A stretch of DNA of 64,000 nt from Metarhizobium sp017305935 (GCF_029601685.1 NZ_JARRIR010000009.1:186001-250000), one strand, 5' to 3'; counted from the first letter of the stretch, positions 17,259 to 27,000 are shown. Notes: a model not told the origin generated them from the sequence alone. Numbers and translations are program-made.

Positions 17259-18605
17259 ATGACCACACCGCGCGCCACCGTTTCCCGCACCCTGCTCGAC
17301 CGCGTCAGCTCCTGGTTGAAGACTTCCGCCCTGCATGGCGTCGATCTCGAAACGTTGATCAAGGGCTTTTGCGAAAGGCTGGCCGCCGCCGGCTTGCCGC
17401 TCGTCCGGGTGCATCTGAGTTTCTCCATGCTGCATCCGCTCTACGATGCGCTCGGCTTCACCTGGGAGCGCGGCAAGGGCATTTCGGTCGAAAGTTTTCG
17501 AAAGGTGCTCGAGGGGCCGGATTCGGAGCGCATCCTGCGCAGCCCCTATTTCTACCTGCTGAGCAACAATCTCGACCACCTGCGCCGCCGCCTCGACCCC
17601 TCGGCGCCGGCGGAATTCCCGATCTTCGAAGAACTCTACGCGCTCGGCGCCACCGATTATTTCGCCTTCGTGCAATCCTTCGGCGACGGCAGCGGCCAGG
17701 GCATGCTGGGCTCGTGGACGACCGATCAGCCGGGCGGCTTCAGCGACGACATCATCGAGGCGCTGCTGCGCATCCAGAACAGCCTGGCGGTCGCCGCCAA
17801 GATGGCGGTGCTCGACAAGCTCGCCGACAACATGCTGACCACCTATCTCGGCGGCAATGCCGGCAAGCGGGTGCTTTCCGGCCAGATCCGCCGCGGCGAT
17901 GGCGAGACGATCCGCGCCGCGCTGGTCATGGCCGACATGCGCCAGTCGACGCTGCTCGCCGAGCGCGAGGGCCGGCAGGCCTATATCGATACGCTCAACC
18001 AGTTCTTCGACGCCATCGCCACGCCGTTCAACCGCAATGGCGGCGAGATCCTCAGTTTCGTCGGCGACGGCTTCCTGGCCGTCTACCCTTGCGGGCGTCA
18101 CCGCGAGCCCTCGCAAACCGCGACCCGCACCGCCATGGCCGCCGTGCGCCAGGCGACACTGCGCATGGCGGAACTGAACGCGGCGCGCAAGGGCAAGAGC
18201 CTGCCCGAGATCCGCTACGGCATCGGCCTGCATATCGGCAACGTCATGTTCGGCAATGTCGGCCTCAAGGACCGGCTGACCTTCTCTGCCTTCGGCGGCG
18301 CCGTCAACGAGGTGGAACGGCTGCAGGGGCTGACGAAGAAGTTCAACAAGCCGATCGTCGCCAGCCAGGCCTTTTCCACCTATTGCGGCGGCGACTGGGT
18401 GACGCTCGGCCAGGAACGGCTGCGCGGCATGCGCCAGAAGGTCACCATCCTGCTGCCCGGCGAGGACATGCTGAAAACCGATTGCCCGGAATGCATCGAA
18501 GGCGATAGGCTGGACGTCCAGTCCGAGGCCGAACGCATCATCCTGGCCTATCGCCAGCGGCGGCAGACGGACAGCAAGGACATGTTGGAGACGCTGCTGC
18601 AATGA
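17259..18605 (+). CDS. Class III nucleotidyl cyclase-domain protein
   Basis: 448 residues. The first about 200 residues have no motif I can name. The second half is a class III cyclase domain (about 212-400): ALVMADMRQST and GGEILSFVGDGFLAVYP hold the two metal Asp residues, and FGGAVNEVERLQ holds the Asn and Arg of the transition state. The position that is Lys in ordinary adenylyl cyclases (before the FxGDG strand) is Ser here, and the second base-contact position (before AVN) is Gly, so ATP versus GTP specificity cannot be assigned. AAGGA precedes the ATG at 17259. The last four bases overlap the polysaccharide lyase gene, so the two are translationally coupled. Confidence 0.88.
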   Translation: MTTPRATVSRTLLDRVSSWLKTSALHGVDLETLIKGFCERLAAAGLPLVRVHLSFSMLHPLYDALGFTWERGKGISVESFRKVLEGPDSERILRSPYFYLLSNNLDHLRRRLDPSAPAEFPIFEELYALGATDYFAFVQSFGDGSGQGMLGSWTTDQPGGFSDDIIEALLRIQNSLAVAAKMAVLDKLADNMLTTYLGGNAGKRVLSGQIRRGDGETIRAALVMADMRQSTLLAEREGRQAYIDTLNQFFDAIATPFNRNGGEILSFVGDGFLAVYPCGRHREPSQTATRTAMAAVRQATLRMAELNAARKGKSLPEIRYGIGLHIGNVMFGNVGLKDRLTFSAFGGAVNEVERLQGLTKKFNKPIVASQAFSTYCGGDWVTLGQERLRGMRQKVTILLPGEDMLKTDCPECIEGDRLDVQSEAERIILAYRQRRQTDSKDMLETLLQ

Positions 18606-19579
18606 CGACATCGACGATTCGGGGCGCTCTTGCCGGCGTGCTCTTGCTTGCCGTGCCCGCCGCCACGCCCCTTTTCGCCGATCCCCTGCATGACGTCCTG
18701 GTCGATGGTTTCGACGGCCAGGATTTTTCGCCCGAGGGCGGGCTCTATTACCGCGAGAACGCCGAACAGAGCGCCGGCACCGTCACTTTCCAGAGCGCGG
18801 TCAAGCGCAGCGGCGCCGGCGCGCTGAAACTCAGCGTCAAACCCTTCTGCGCCGCCGACAGCGAGAACTGCAGCGAGCGCGCCGAGATCTGGGAAAAGAC
18901 CAAGCTGCGCGTGCCCTACGATGCCGGCGTCTGGTATGGTTTCGCCGTGCGCTTCGCCGACCCCATCCCCTCGCAGGACCACCGCTACCTGATCGCCCAG
19001 TGGAAACGCGAGATCGGCCCGGAGGCGGAGGGCGATTTCAGCCCCTTTCTCGGCTTCCGCATGAACAACGGCAAGCTGTTCGTCACCGTCGAGACCAATT
19101 TTCATGACGGCGCCAGCATCGGCCCCAAAGGCGGCATGGCCGAATGCCCGGCCGGCCAGACGCCGGTCTGGCTGAGACCCGAAACCAACCAGATGCGGGC
19201 TCTCGTGGCGACCGACAGCGCCTTCAAACCCGAGGACGGCGCCATCTTCAACGCCTGCACCGACAAGATCACCGTGACGAATCGCGGCGCTGCCCTGCCG
19301 CAACCCTCGTCCGGCTGGATCGATTTCGCCGTGCTGACGAAGCCGGGACCGGACGGCGATGGCCGCATCGAGATCTTCGCCAACGACCGTTGGGTGGTGA
19401 CCGTCAAGGGGCATATCGGCCATGCGGACATGGGGCTCGGCAAGAACCAGTATTTCAAGTTCGGCCCCTATCGCGCCGCCGACACGACGGACTGGACGCT
19501 CTATTACGACGATTTCCGCCGCTCGGCGAAATGCGAGGATGTTCTCACTGAAAAATCCCTCTGCGCAAAGCTGGACTGA
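18602..19579 (+). CDS. Secreted polysaccharide lyase-like protein (heparin lyase I fold)
   Basis: 325 residues with a signal peptide ending near PAATPLFA. The body looks like the single-domain jelly-roll polysaccharide lyase family: RSGAGALKLSV, a CSERAEIWEKTKLRVPYDAGVWYGFAVRFA strand set, LIAQWKRE, and the closing KFGPYRAADTTDWTLYYDDFRR. Such proteins cleave uronate-containing glycans or cut the cell's own exopolysaccharide. The UDP-HexNAc dehydrogenase next door would provide a uronic-acid residue for a lyase to attack. The start overlaps the cyclase gene by ATGA. The catalytic residues cannot be pinned down here. Confidence 0.78.
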   Translation: MTTSTIRGALAGVLLLAVPAATPLFADPLHDVLVDGFDGQDFSPEGGLYYRENAEQSAGTVTFQSAVKRSGAGALKLSVKPFCAADSENCSERAEIWEKTKLRVPYDAGVWYGFAVRFADPIPSQDHRYLIAQWKREIGPEAEGDFSPFLGFRMNNGKLFVTVETNFHDGASIGPKGGMAECPAGQTPVWLRPETNQMRALVATDSAFKPEDGAIFNACTDKITVTNRGAALPQPSSGWIDFAVLTKPGPDGDGRIEIFANDRWVVTVKGHIGHADMGLGKNQYFKFGPYRAADTTDWTLYYDDFRRSAKCEDVLTEKSLCAKLD

Positions 19580-19715
19580 GCCGGTTGTCAAGCCAGACGA
19601 AGACCCCATGGACAGGCCGGAAGTGCTTCGCTAAGCTTTGGATATTACGGGCGTCTGAGAACAATTCCGACGGAAGCGGGAAGGTTCGGAGAAGCGAGGC
19701 GGGAAAGCTACTGGC

Positions 19716-21605
19716 ATGACTTCAGGCGCCGATTTGTTGCGCATCGAAAAGCTTCAAGTCTCGTTCGGGATGCTCGGCGGCACGCTGACCGCCGTCCGGG
19801 ATGCAAGCCTGCGCGTGCTGCCCGGCAAGGTAACGGCGCTGGTCGGCGAATCCGGCTCCGGCAAATCGGTCATCAGCCAGGCGGTGATGGGCATCCTGCC
19901 GCAGACGGCGAGCGCCGGGGGACGCATCCTGTTTTCCGATCCCGAACGCGGCACAGGTCCGGTCGATATCCTCGCCATGCCCCGCGACGGACGCGCCATC
20001 CGCAGCCTTCGCGGCAGCCGCATCGGCAAGATTTTCCAGGAGCCGATGACCTCGCTGTCGCCGCTGCACACCATCGGCGACCAGGTGAGCGAGGCGCTGC
20101 GCATCCACGAGCCGGTATCGCGTGCCGAGCTGCGCGAACGCACCGAGGAAATGCTTGGCCTCGTCGGCTTCGCCAACCCGGCCCGCACCTTTTCCATGTA
20201 CCCGTTCGAGCTGTCCGGCGGCATGCGCCAGCGCGCCATGATCGCCATGGCGCTGATCTGCCGCCCGGCGCTGCTGATCGCCGACGAGCCGACCACGGCG
20301 CTCGACGTCACCATCCAGGCGCAGATCCTCCAGCTACTGCGCGAATTGCAGACCAAGCTGAACATGGCGATGCTGCTGATCACCCATGATCTCGGCGTCG
20401 TCGCCAATGTCGCAGACGAGGTGGTGGTGATCTATCGCGGCGAGATCATGGAGGCAGGCACGGTCGACGACATCTTCCGCCGCCCGGCCCATCCCTATCT
20501 GAAGGGCCTGATGGCGGCGGTGCCGCATTTCGACATGAAGCCCGGCGAGCGCCTGCAGGCGCTGCGCGACATCCCCGTACAGGCCGACATGCTGATCGCC
20601 AAGCGTGCGAAGCGCCCGCAGGGCGGCTCCGACATCGTGCTGTCGGTGCGCGACCTCAGCAAGACCTTCACCACCCGCAAATCCGGCTGGCTGACCAAGC
20701 CGAAGGCAGCCGGCCATCCGGCCGTCGATCATGTCAGCCTCGACGTGCGTCGCGGCGAATGTCTCGGCATCGTCGGCGAGAGCGGTTGCGGCAAGAGCAC
20801 GCTCAGCAAGATGATCATGCGCGCCGTCACACCCGACAACGGCACGATCATGTATTTCGGCGAAAAGCCGATCGACGTCTTGAATGCGCAGGGCGAGGAA
20901 CTCAAGGCGCTGCGCGCCCGCATCCAGATGGTGTTCCAGGATCCGATCTCGTCGCTGTCGCCGCGCATGACGGTGCAGAACATCCTCAGCGAGCCCCTGG
21001 AGATCCATGGGCGCGGCACGCCGAAACAGCGCAAGGAATACGTGGCCAGGCTGGTGGAGGCGATCGGCCTCGACGAGCGCGCCCTCAACCGCTATCCGCA
21101 CAGCTTTTCCGGCGGCCAGCGCCAGCGCATCGGCATCGCGCGCGCGCTCGCACTCGGACCGGACGTGCTCATCTGCGACGAGCCGGTCTCGGCCCTCGAC
21201 GTCTCGGTGCAGGCGCAGATCCTCAATCTTCTCAAGGATCTGCAGGCCGATCTCGGCCTCACCTACATCTTCATCTCGCACAACCTCGCGGTCGTCGATT
21301 ACATGGCCGACCGCATCGCCGTGATGTGCGGCGGGCGCATCGTTGAGCTTGCCCCGCGCGAGGTGCTGATGCGCAGGCCGGTGCATCCCTACACGCGGGC
21401 ACTGCTGGCGGCCGTTCCCTTTGCCGATCCCGACCATCCGCTCGATTTTTCCGCGATCACCAGAAGCGGCGCGGCCGCGGCCGGCAACTGGGACTGCCGC
21501 TTTCGCGAGGAACCGGGCGAGGCGCCACTGGCGCCCGCCGATCTCGGGGACGGCCATCTGGTGCTGGCCAGGCGCGATGTCGATGCGCGGGAGCTTTGCC
21601 CATGA
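19716..21605 (+). CDS. Oligopeptide ABC transporter, fused dual ATP-binding protein
   Basis: 629 residues carrying two complete ABC ATPase domains. In the first, Walker A GESGSGKS is near residue 43, the signature is LSGGMRQR, and Walker B ends LLIADEPTTALD. In the second, Walker A GESGCGKS is near residue 352, the signature is FSGGQRQR, and Walker B ends LICDEPVSALD. Each is followed by the oligopeptide-type C-terminal HPYLKGLMAAVP or HPYTRALLAAVP segment. It energises uptake through the two permeases encoded downstream. It starts a four-gene operon in which every junction overlaps (ATGA, TGATG, GTGA). Fused two-domain ATPases are known for peptide and glutathione importers. Confidence 0.95.
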   Translation: MTSGADLLRIEKLQVSFGMLGGTLTAVRDASLRVLPGKVTALVGESGSGKSVISQAVMGILPQTASAGGRILFSDPERGTGPVDILAMPRDGRAIRSLRGSRIGKIFQEPMTSLSPLHTIGDQVSEALRIHEPVSRAELRERTEEMLGLVGFANPARTFSMYPFELSGGMRQRAMIAMALICRPALLIADEPTTALDVTIQAQILQLLRELQTKLNMAMLLITHDLGVVANVADEVVVIYRGEIMEAGTVDDIFRRPAHPYLKGLMAAVPHFDMKPGERLQALRDIPVQADMLIAKRAKRPQGGSDIVLSVRDLSKTFTTRKSGWLTKPKAAGHPAVDHVSLDVRRGECLGIVGESGCGKSTLSKMIMRAVTPDNGTIMYFGEKPIDVLNAQGEELKALRARIQMVFQDPISSLSPRMTVQNILSEPLEIHGRGTPKQRKEYVARLVEAIGLDERALNRYPHSFSGGQRQRIGIARALALGPDVLICDEPVSALDVSVQAQILNLLKDLQADLGLTYIFISHNLAVVDYMADRIAVMCGGRIVELAPREVLMRRPVHPYTRALLAAVPFADPDHPLDFSAITRSGAAAAGNWDCRFREEPGEAPLAPADLGDGHLVLARRDVDARELCP

Positions 21606-23527
21606 GCAGCGACCGGTTTCCAATCACACGCCGCGGCATTCTGGGCCTCATGGCTTCGGCGGCGCTGCCCATGCCGCGCGCCCTTGCCGCCGCGCTCGAG
21701 CCGCCGCTGCTGGCGCCGCTCGTCTACGAGGACATGCTGCCGGCGCTTTCCGACCGCGTGCCGCGCGAACCACGCGTCATCAAGCTGGCGGAGATGGGCC
21801 GCCAGCCCGGCCGCAACGGCGGCACGCTGCGCATGCTGATCGGCGGGTCCAAGGACATCCGCCTGATGACCATCTGCGGCTATTCCCGTCTCGTCGGATA
21901 CAGCCCCACGCTCGAATTCATTCCCGACATCCTCGAAAGCTTCGAGAATGTCGACAACCGCGTCTTCACCTTCCGCCTGCGCACCGGCCATCGCTGGTCG
22001 GACGGCCATATGCTGACCTCCGAAGATTTCCGCTACTGCTGGGAAGACGTCATTCTCAACAAGCGGCTGCGCAAGGGCGGCCCGCCTTCCGAGCTTCTGG
22101 TCGAAGGCCAGAAGCCGCGCTTCGAGGTGCTCGATCAGCGTACGGTGCGCTATACCTGGCATGGTCCGAACCCGGATTTCCTGCCGAGCCTTGCCGCGCC
22201 GCAGCAACTCGTCATCTGCATGCCCGCCCATTACCTGCGCAATTTCCACCAGAAATACCAGGAGCCGAACCGTCTGGCCGGCCTCGTCAAGGAACAGCGG
22301 GTCGACGAATGGGTCGATCTGCACATCAAGATGTCGAACAGCTACCGCCAGGAAAATCCGGAGCTCCCGGTTCTGGAGCCGTGGCGCAACCGCACCAGGC
22401 CGCCGGCGGAACAGTTCGTCTTCGAGCGCAACCCCTTCTTCCACCGGGTCGACGAGAACGGCGCCCAGCTCCCCTATATCGACAAGGTGGTGCTGAACGT
22501 CAGTTCGGCGTCGATCATCGCCGCCAAGGCCTGCACCGGTGAGAGCGACCTGCAGGCGACCAGCGTCGATTTCACCGACTACACCTATATGAAGGACGCC
22601 GAGAAACGTTATCCGGTGCGCGTCGGGCTGTGGAAGGCGACGCGCGGCTCCAAGGTGGCGCTGCTGCCCAATCAGAATGTTTCAGACCCCGTCTGGCGGG
22701 CGCTGTTGCGCGACGTTCGCTTCCGCCGCGCCCTGTCGCTGGCCATCGATCGCGACGAGATCAACAAGGTCTCCTTCTTCGGCCTGGCGACGCCGAGCGC
22801 CGACACGATCCTGCCGGACAGCCCGCTTTACAAACCCGAATACGCCGCAGCCTATGCCAATCACGATCCGGCCGCCGCCAACGCGCTGCTGGACGCGATC
22901 GGGTTGGCCAACCGCAACGACGACGGCATCCGCCTGCTGCCCGACGGACGCGTGGCGCAGGTGGTGGTCGAGACGGCGGGCGAAAGCACGCTGGAAACCG
23001 ACATTCTCGAACTCGTCGGCGATCACTGGCGCGATATCGGGATTTCGCTTTTCGTGCGCACCTCGCAGCGCGAGGTCTTCCGCTCGCGCACCATGGGCGG
23101 GCAGATCATGATGACCATGTGGCCGGGCCTCGAAAACGGCGTGCCGACCGCCGAGATGAACCCCGGGCAACTGGCGCCCACCCTGGACGACCAGTTGCAG
23201 TGGCCGGCCTGGGGGATGTATTATCTCTCGCGCGGCCAGAAGGGCCAGGCCCCGGACCTGCCGGAAGCCATCGAGCAGATCCGGTTGCTGCGCACATGGT
23301 ATCAGGCGCGCAGCGACGCGGAGCGAACCGCCATCTGGGAGCAGATGCTGTCGAACTGGGCGGAGCAGGTCTTCTCGATCGGCATCGTCAACCAGACGCG
23401 CCAGCCCGTCCTGCGCTCGGCGCATCTGCGCAACGTGCCGGACACGGCGCTCTACGGCTTCAATCCCACCTCATTGCTCGGCGTGTATATGCCGGATACG
23501 TTCTGGTATTCGGAGGATACAGCCTGA
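21602..23527 (+). CDS. Oligopeptide-type ABC transporter substrate-binding protein (Tat-like signal)
   Basis: About 641 residues, SBP family 5. The N-terminus ITRRGILGLMASAALPMPRALA has a twin-arginine pair before a hydrophobic stretch, so Tat export is plausible. Family segments include TFRLRTGHRWSDGHMLTSEDFRYCWEDV and FRRALSLAIDRDEINKVSFFGLA. It would capture a peptide or other large solute in the periplasm and deliver it to the downstream permeases. I chose the ATG at 21602, which overlaps the ATPase stop as ATGA. It is longer than the typical 530-residue DppA, which is usual for the larger YejA-like branch. Its ligand is unknown. Confidence 0.9.
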   Translation: MSSDRFPITRRGILGLMASAALPMPRALAAALEPPLLAPLVYEDMLPALSDRVPREPRVIKLAEMGRQPGRNGGTLRMLIGGSKDIRLMTICGYSRLVGYSPTLEFIPDILESFENVDNRVFTFRLRTGHRWSDGHMLTSEDFRYCWEDVILNKRLRKGGPPSELLVEGQKPRFEVLDQRTVRYTWHGPNPDFLPSLAAPQQLVICMPAHYLRNFHQKYQEPNRLAGLVKEQRVDEWVDLHIKMSNSYRQENPELPVLEPWRNRTRPPAEQFVFERNPFFHRVDENGAQLPYIDKVVLNVSSASIIAAKACTGESDLQATSVDFTDYTYMKDAEKRYPVRVGLWKATRGSKVALLPNQNVSDPVWRALLRDVRFRRALSLAIDRDEINKVSFFGLATPSADTILPDSPLYKPEYAAAYANHDPAAANALLDAIGLANRNDDGIRLLPDGRVAQVVVETAGESTLETDILELVGDHWRDIGISLFVRTSQREVFRSRTMGGQIMMTMWPGLENGVPTAEMNPGQLAPTLDDQLQWPAWGMYYLSRGQKGQAPDLPEAIEQIRLLRTWYQARSDAERTAIWEQMLSNWAEQVFSIGIVNQTRQPVLRSAHLRNVPDTALYGFNPTSLLGVYMPDTFWYSEDTA

Positions 23528-24525
23528 TGGCGCGCTACATTCTCTGGCGCATCGCCGCCATGATCCCGACGCTGTTCCTCATTTCGGCGCTCGTCTTCAC
23601 CATCATCGAATTGCCGCCGGGCGACTATTTCGAAAGCTACATCGCCGAGCTTCAGGCCCAGGGCGAAGGCGTCGACATGGCCGAGATCGAGCAGTTGCGC
23701 GCCCGGTACGGCTTCGACAAGCCGCCGATCCTGCGTTATTTCCACTGGGTCGGCGGCATGCTGACCGGCGATTTCGGCTATTCCTTCGAGTACCAGCTTC
23801 CGGTCAGCGAGGTGGTCGGCGACCGACTGTGGCTCACCATCCTCGTTTCGGTGTGTACGATCATCGTCACCTGGCTGATCGCCTTCCCGATCGGCATCTA
23901 TTCCGCCACGCATCAATATAGCTGGGGCGATTACGGCCTGACCTTTTTCGGCCTGCTCGGCATCGCCATCCCGAATTTCACGCTGGCGCTGATCCTGATG
24001 TATTTCGCCAATATCTGGTTCGGCGTCACCATCGGCCATCTGATGGATCAGCGCTTCCTTGGCGAGCCAATGAGCTGGGAAAAGGCGAAATCCATCCTCG
24101 AGCACCTGTGGATCCCGGTGATCATCGTCGGCACGGCCGGCACCGCCGGCATGATCCGAAGGCTGCGCGCCAACCTGCTCGACGAATTGCAGAAGCAATA
24201 TGTCGTCACCGCCCGCGCCAAGGGGCTTTCACCCTTCCGCGCCCTGATCAAGTATCCGCTGCGCATGTCGCTGAATTTCTTCATCGCCGATATCGGCTCC
24301 ATCCTGCCGCAGATCATTTCGGGGGCGGAAATCACCGCCATCGTGCTTTCGCTGGAAACCACCGGGCCGATGCTGATCAAGGCGCTGCAAAGCCAGGACA
24401 TGTATCTGGCCGGCTCCTTCCTGATGTTCCTCGCCTTCCTCACCGTGATCGGCATGTTGATTTCCGATATCGCGCTCGCCTTCCTCGATCCGCGTATCCG
24501 TTTGCAAGGCGGGAGCGCCAAGTGA
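23527..24525 (+). CDS. Oligopeptide ABC transporter permease 1 (DppB/YejB type)
   Basis: 332 residues. It opens with the typical YILWRIAAMIPTLFLISALVFTIIELPPGDY and has six membrane segments. The EAA loop (RRLRANLLDELQKQYVVTARAKGLSP) contacts the ATPase. The ATG at 23527 overlaps the binding-protein stop by one base. A periplasmic stretch after the first helix is typical for the DppB branch. It forms one half of the inner-membrane channel with the next gene product. Confidence 0.92.
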   Translation: MARYILWRIAAMIPTLFLISALVFTIIELPPGDYFESYIAELQAQGEGVDMAEIEQLRARYGFDKPPILRYFHWVGGMLTGDFGYSFEYQLPVSEVVGDRLWLTILVSVCTIIVTWLIAFPIGIYSATHQYSWGDYGLTFFGLLGIAIPNFTLALILMYFANIWFGVTIGHLMDQRFLGEPMSWEKAKSILEHLWIPVIIVGTAGTAGMIRRLRANLLDELQKQYVVTARAKGLSPFRALIKYPLRMSLNFFIADIGSILPQIISGAEITAIVLSLETTGPMLIKALQSQDMYLAGSFLMFLAFLTVIGMLISDIALAFLDPRIRLQGGSAK

Positions 24526-25700
24526 CGTCATCGCCGCTGCCGGAACCCGGCGCCCCGCTTGCCCATTTCGTCTCGACCGCGCCCTTCGACCCGAACGAGG
24601 CGCCGCCGATCACCGATGCGCAGAAGGAAATCAGCAAGGCCTCGCAATTGCGCCTGATGTGGTGGAAGTTCAAGCGCCACAAGCTGGCGCTGGCCTCCGG
24701 CGTCTTCCTGGCGCTGCTCTACGCCTCGATCCTGATCGTCGAGTTCCTGGCGCCCTACAACCTGCATACCCGCCATGTCGATTTCATCCATTCGCCGCCG
24801 CAACGCGTGCATCTCTTCCATGACGGCAGCTTCGTCGGCCCCTTCGTCTACGGCCGCGACATGCGCCTCGACATGGATACGCTGCGGCGCATCTATACCA
24901 ATCGCACCGACCAGGTGGAGCCGTTGCGCTTCTTCTGCCGCGGCGATGCATACCGGTTCTGGGGCCTGCTCGATGCCAATCTGCATCTGGTCTGCCCGGC
25001 CAAGGGCGGCCAGTTCTTCCTGCTCGGCACCGATCGTCTCGGCCGCGACGTGTTGTCGCGCATTATCTATGGCGCGCGCATCTCGCTGACCATAGGCCTC
25101 ATCGGCATCTCCGTCAGCTTCGTGCTCGGCATTGTCATCGGCGGCCTCGCCGGCTATCGCGGCGGGCTGTTCGACCTGGTGACGCAGCGCATCATCGAGG
25201 TGCTTCAGTCGATCCCCTCGATACCCTTGTGGATGGCGCTCGCCGCCATCATGCCGGTGACCTGGAGCCCGATCCTGATCTATCTCGGCATCACCATGAT
25301 CCTCGGCCTGCTCGATTGGACCGGGCTGGCGCGCGCCGTGCGCTCGAAGCTTTTGTCGCTGCGCGAAGAAGATTACGTGCTCGCCGCGCAACTGATGGGA
25401 GCGAAGACCAGCCGCATCATCGGCCGGCACCTGATCCCCGGCTTCATGTCGCACCTGATCGCCACGGCGACCATTTCGATCCCCGGCATGATCCTCGGCG
25501 AGACGGCACTGAGCTTCCTCGGCCTTGGTCTGCGCCCGCCGATCACCAGCTGGGGCATTCTTCTGACGGAGGCGCGCAGCGTCAGCGTCATCGCCTTCTA
25601 TCCCTGGCTGCTGCTGCCGACCCTGCCGGTGGTTCTTGTGATCCTGGCGTTCAATTTTCTGGGAGACGGCTTGCGCGACGCGGCCGATCCATACAAGTGA
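24522..25700 (+). CDS. Oligopeptide ABC transporter permease 2 (DppC/YejE type, large periplasmic insert)
   Basis: 392 residues. The usual N-terminal helix (KLALASGVFLALLYASILIVEFLAPYN) is followed by a periplasmic insert of about 95 residues (from about 82 to 175) before the canonical LLGTDRLGRDVLSRIIYGARISL. The EAA loop (LLSLREEDYVLAAQLMGAKTSRII) is intact. An insert of this kind recalls YejE-like permeases, but this one is longer. The GTG at 24522 overlaps the previous stop (GTGA), which fixes the start. It is the last gene of the ABC operon; the glycosyltransferase block starts 69 bp later. Confidence 0.92.
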   Translation: MTSSPLPEPGAPLAHFVSTAPFDPNEAPPITDAQKEISKASQLRLMWWKFKRHKLALASGVFLALLYASILIVEFLAPYNLHTRHVDFIHSPPQRVHLFHDGSFVGPFVYGRDMRLDMDTLRRIYTNRTDQVEPLRFFCRGDAYRFWGLLDANLHLVCPAKGGQFFLLGTDRLGRDVLSRIIYGARISLTIGLIGISVSFVLGIVIGGLAGYRGGLFDLVTQRIIEVLQSIPSIPLWMALAAIMPVTWSPILIYLGITMILGLLDWTGLARAVRSKLLSLREEDYVLAAQLMGAKTSRIIGRHLIPGFMSHLIATATISIPGMILGETALSFLGLGLRPPITSWGILLTEARSVSVIAFYPWLLLPTLPVVLVILAFNFLGDGLRDAADPYK

Positions 25701-25769
25701 TGACGCAATGTCGAACAACACCAGCGCCGACGCCCTGAACCCCGCCCGGCCCGCACAACAGGTTCGCCC

Positions 25770-26996
25770 ATGAACTCTCGTCCGATGACACACCGCTTCG
25801 AGGATGCCCGCATCCTGATGTACAGCCACGATACGTTCGGTCTCGGCCACCTGCGCCGCTGTCGCACGATCGCCCATTCGCTGGTCGAGGATTATCGCGG
25901 CCTCAATGTCCTGATCATCTCCGGCGCCACCATCGCCGGCGCCTTCGACTATCGGGTGCGGGTCGATTTCGTCAAAATCCCCAGCGTCATCAAGCTGCGC
26001 AACGGCGAATACACCTCGATGAAGACCCATACGGATCTCGGCGAGACGCTGAAGATGCGCCAGTCGATCATCCGCCACACCGCCGAAACCTTCGATCCCG
26101 ACATCTTCATCGTCGACAAGGAGCCGATGGGCCTGCGCGGCGAGGTGGAGGAGACGCTCGCCTATCTCAAGGCGCGCGGCAAGACGCTGGTGCTGGGCCT
26201 GCGCGACGTCATGGACGCGCCGCACCTGCTGGAAGCCGAATGGAAGCGCGGCGACGTCCTCAACAAGATCGCCAAATTCTACGACCGCGTCTGGGTCTAC
26301 GGCCCGCCGGATTTCTACGATCCGCTGGGCGGCATGGACGTGCCTGCGGCCGTGCGGGCGAAGATGGATTTCGTCGGCTTCCTGCAGCGCAGCGTCTCGT
26401 CGCTGCCGGCGCCCGAGCACGTGCCGCGCGGCGATTACATCCTGGTGACCACCGGCGGCGGCGGCGATGGCGAGGATCTGATCCGCGACGTCATCCGCGC
26501 CTATGAGGCAGACCCGACCCTGACCCACAAGGCGCTGATGGTGCTCGGCCCATACATGCCCGCCCACCAGCGCCAGGAGATGATGGAGAGCGCGGCAAAA
26601 ATCCCCTACATCGAGGTCATCGAATTCGACAACCGCATGGAGGAGCTGATCGCCGGCGCCAGCGCCGTGGTGGCCATGGGCGGCTACAACACCTATTGCG
26701 AGATCCTCTCCTTCGACAAGCCGGCGCTGATCATCCCGCGCGTCATGCCGCGCGAGGAACAGTTGATCCGCGCCACCCGCGCCGCCGAACTCGGCCTGAT
26801 CGACATGCTGCATCCCGACGAGGCCGGCGATCCCTTGCGCGTCGCCGCCGCCTTGAAGACGCTGCCCGACCGCAAGCCGCCCTCGACCGGCGCCGCCGGT
26901 GGTCTGCGCCTCGAAGGTCTGCCGAACATTTCCCGCATCGTCGGCGAATGGCTCGAAAACCGCGAGCACGGCAAGCTGCAGGTCATCAAGGGATAG
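25770..26996 (+). CDS. MurG-like (GT28-fold) glycosyltransferase A
   Basis: 408 residues with a GT-B fold. The N-terminal domain starts ILMYSHDTFGLGHLRRCRTIAHSL, a pattern shared with the gene at 28239 (QHLLGIGHLARASRIAAAM). The C-terminal donor domain contains ILVTTGGGGDGEDL and the nucleotide-sugar motif VVAMGGYNTYCEILSFDKPALIIPRVMPREEQ, as in MurG-type enzymes. It is predicted to act in the cytoplasm on a nucleotide-sugar donor; the acceptor is unknown. It is first of three consecutive glycosyltransferase genes leading into the degenerate ABC exporter gene. Confidence 0.85.
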   Translation: MNSRPMTHRFEDARILMYSHDTFGLGHLRRCRTIAHSLVEDYRGLNVLIISGATIAGAFDYRVRVDFVKIPSVIKLRNGEYTSMKTHTDLGETLKMRQSIIRHTAETFDPDIFIVDKEPMGLRGEVEETLAYLKARGKTLVLGLRDVMDAPHLLEAEWKRGDVLNKIAKFYDRVWVYGPPDFYDPLGGMDVPAAVRAKMDFVGFLQRSVSSLPAPEHVPRGDYILVTTGGGGDGEDLIRDVIRAYEADPTLTHKALMVLGPYMPAHQRQEMMESAAKIPYIEVIEFDNRMEELIAGASAVVAMGGYNTYCEILSFDKPALIIPRVMPREEQLIRATRAAELGLIDMLHPDEAGDPLRVAAALKTLPDRKPPSTGAAGGLRLEGLPNISRIVGEWLENREHGKLQVIKG

Positions 26997-27000
26997 AAGC

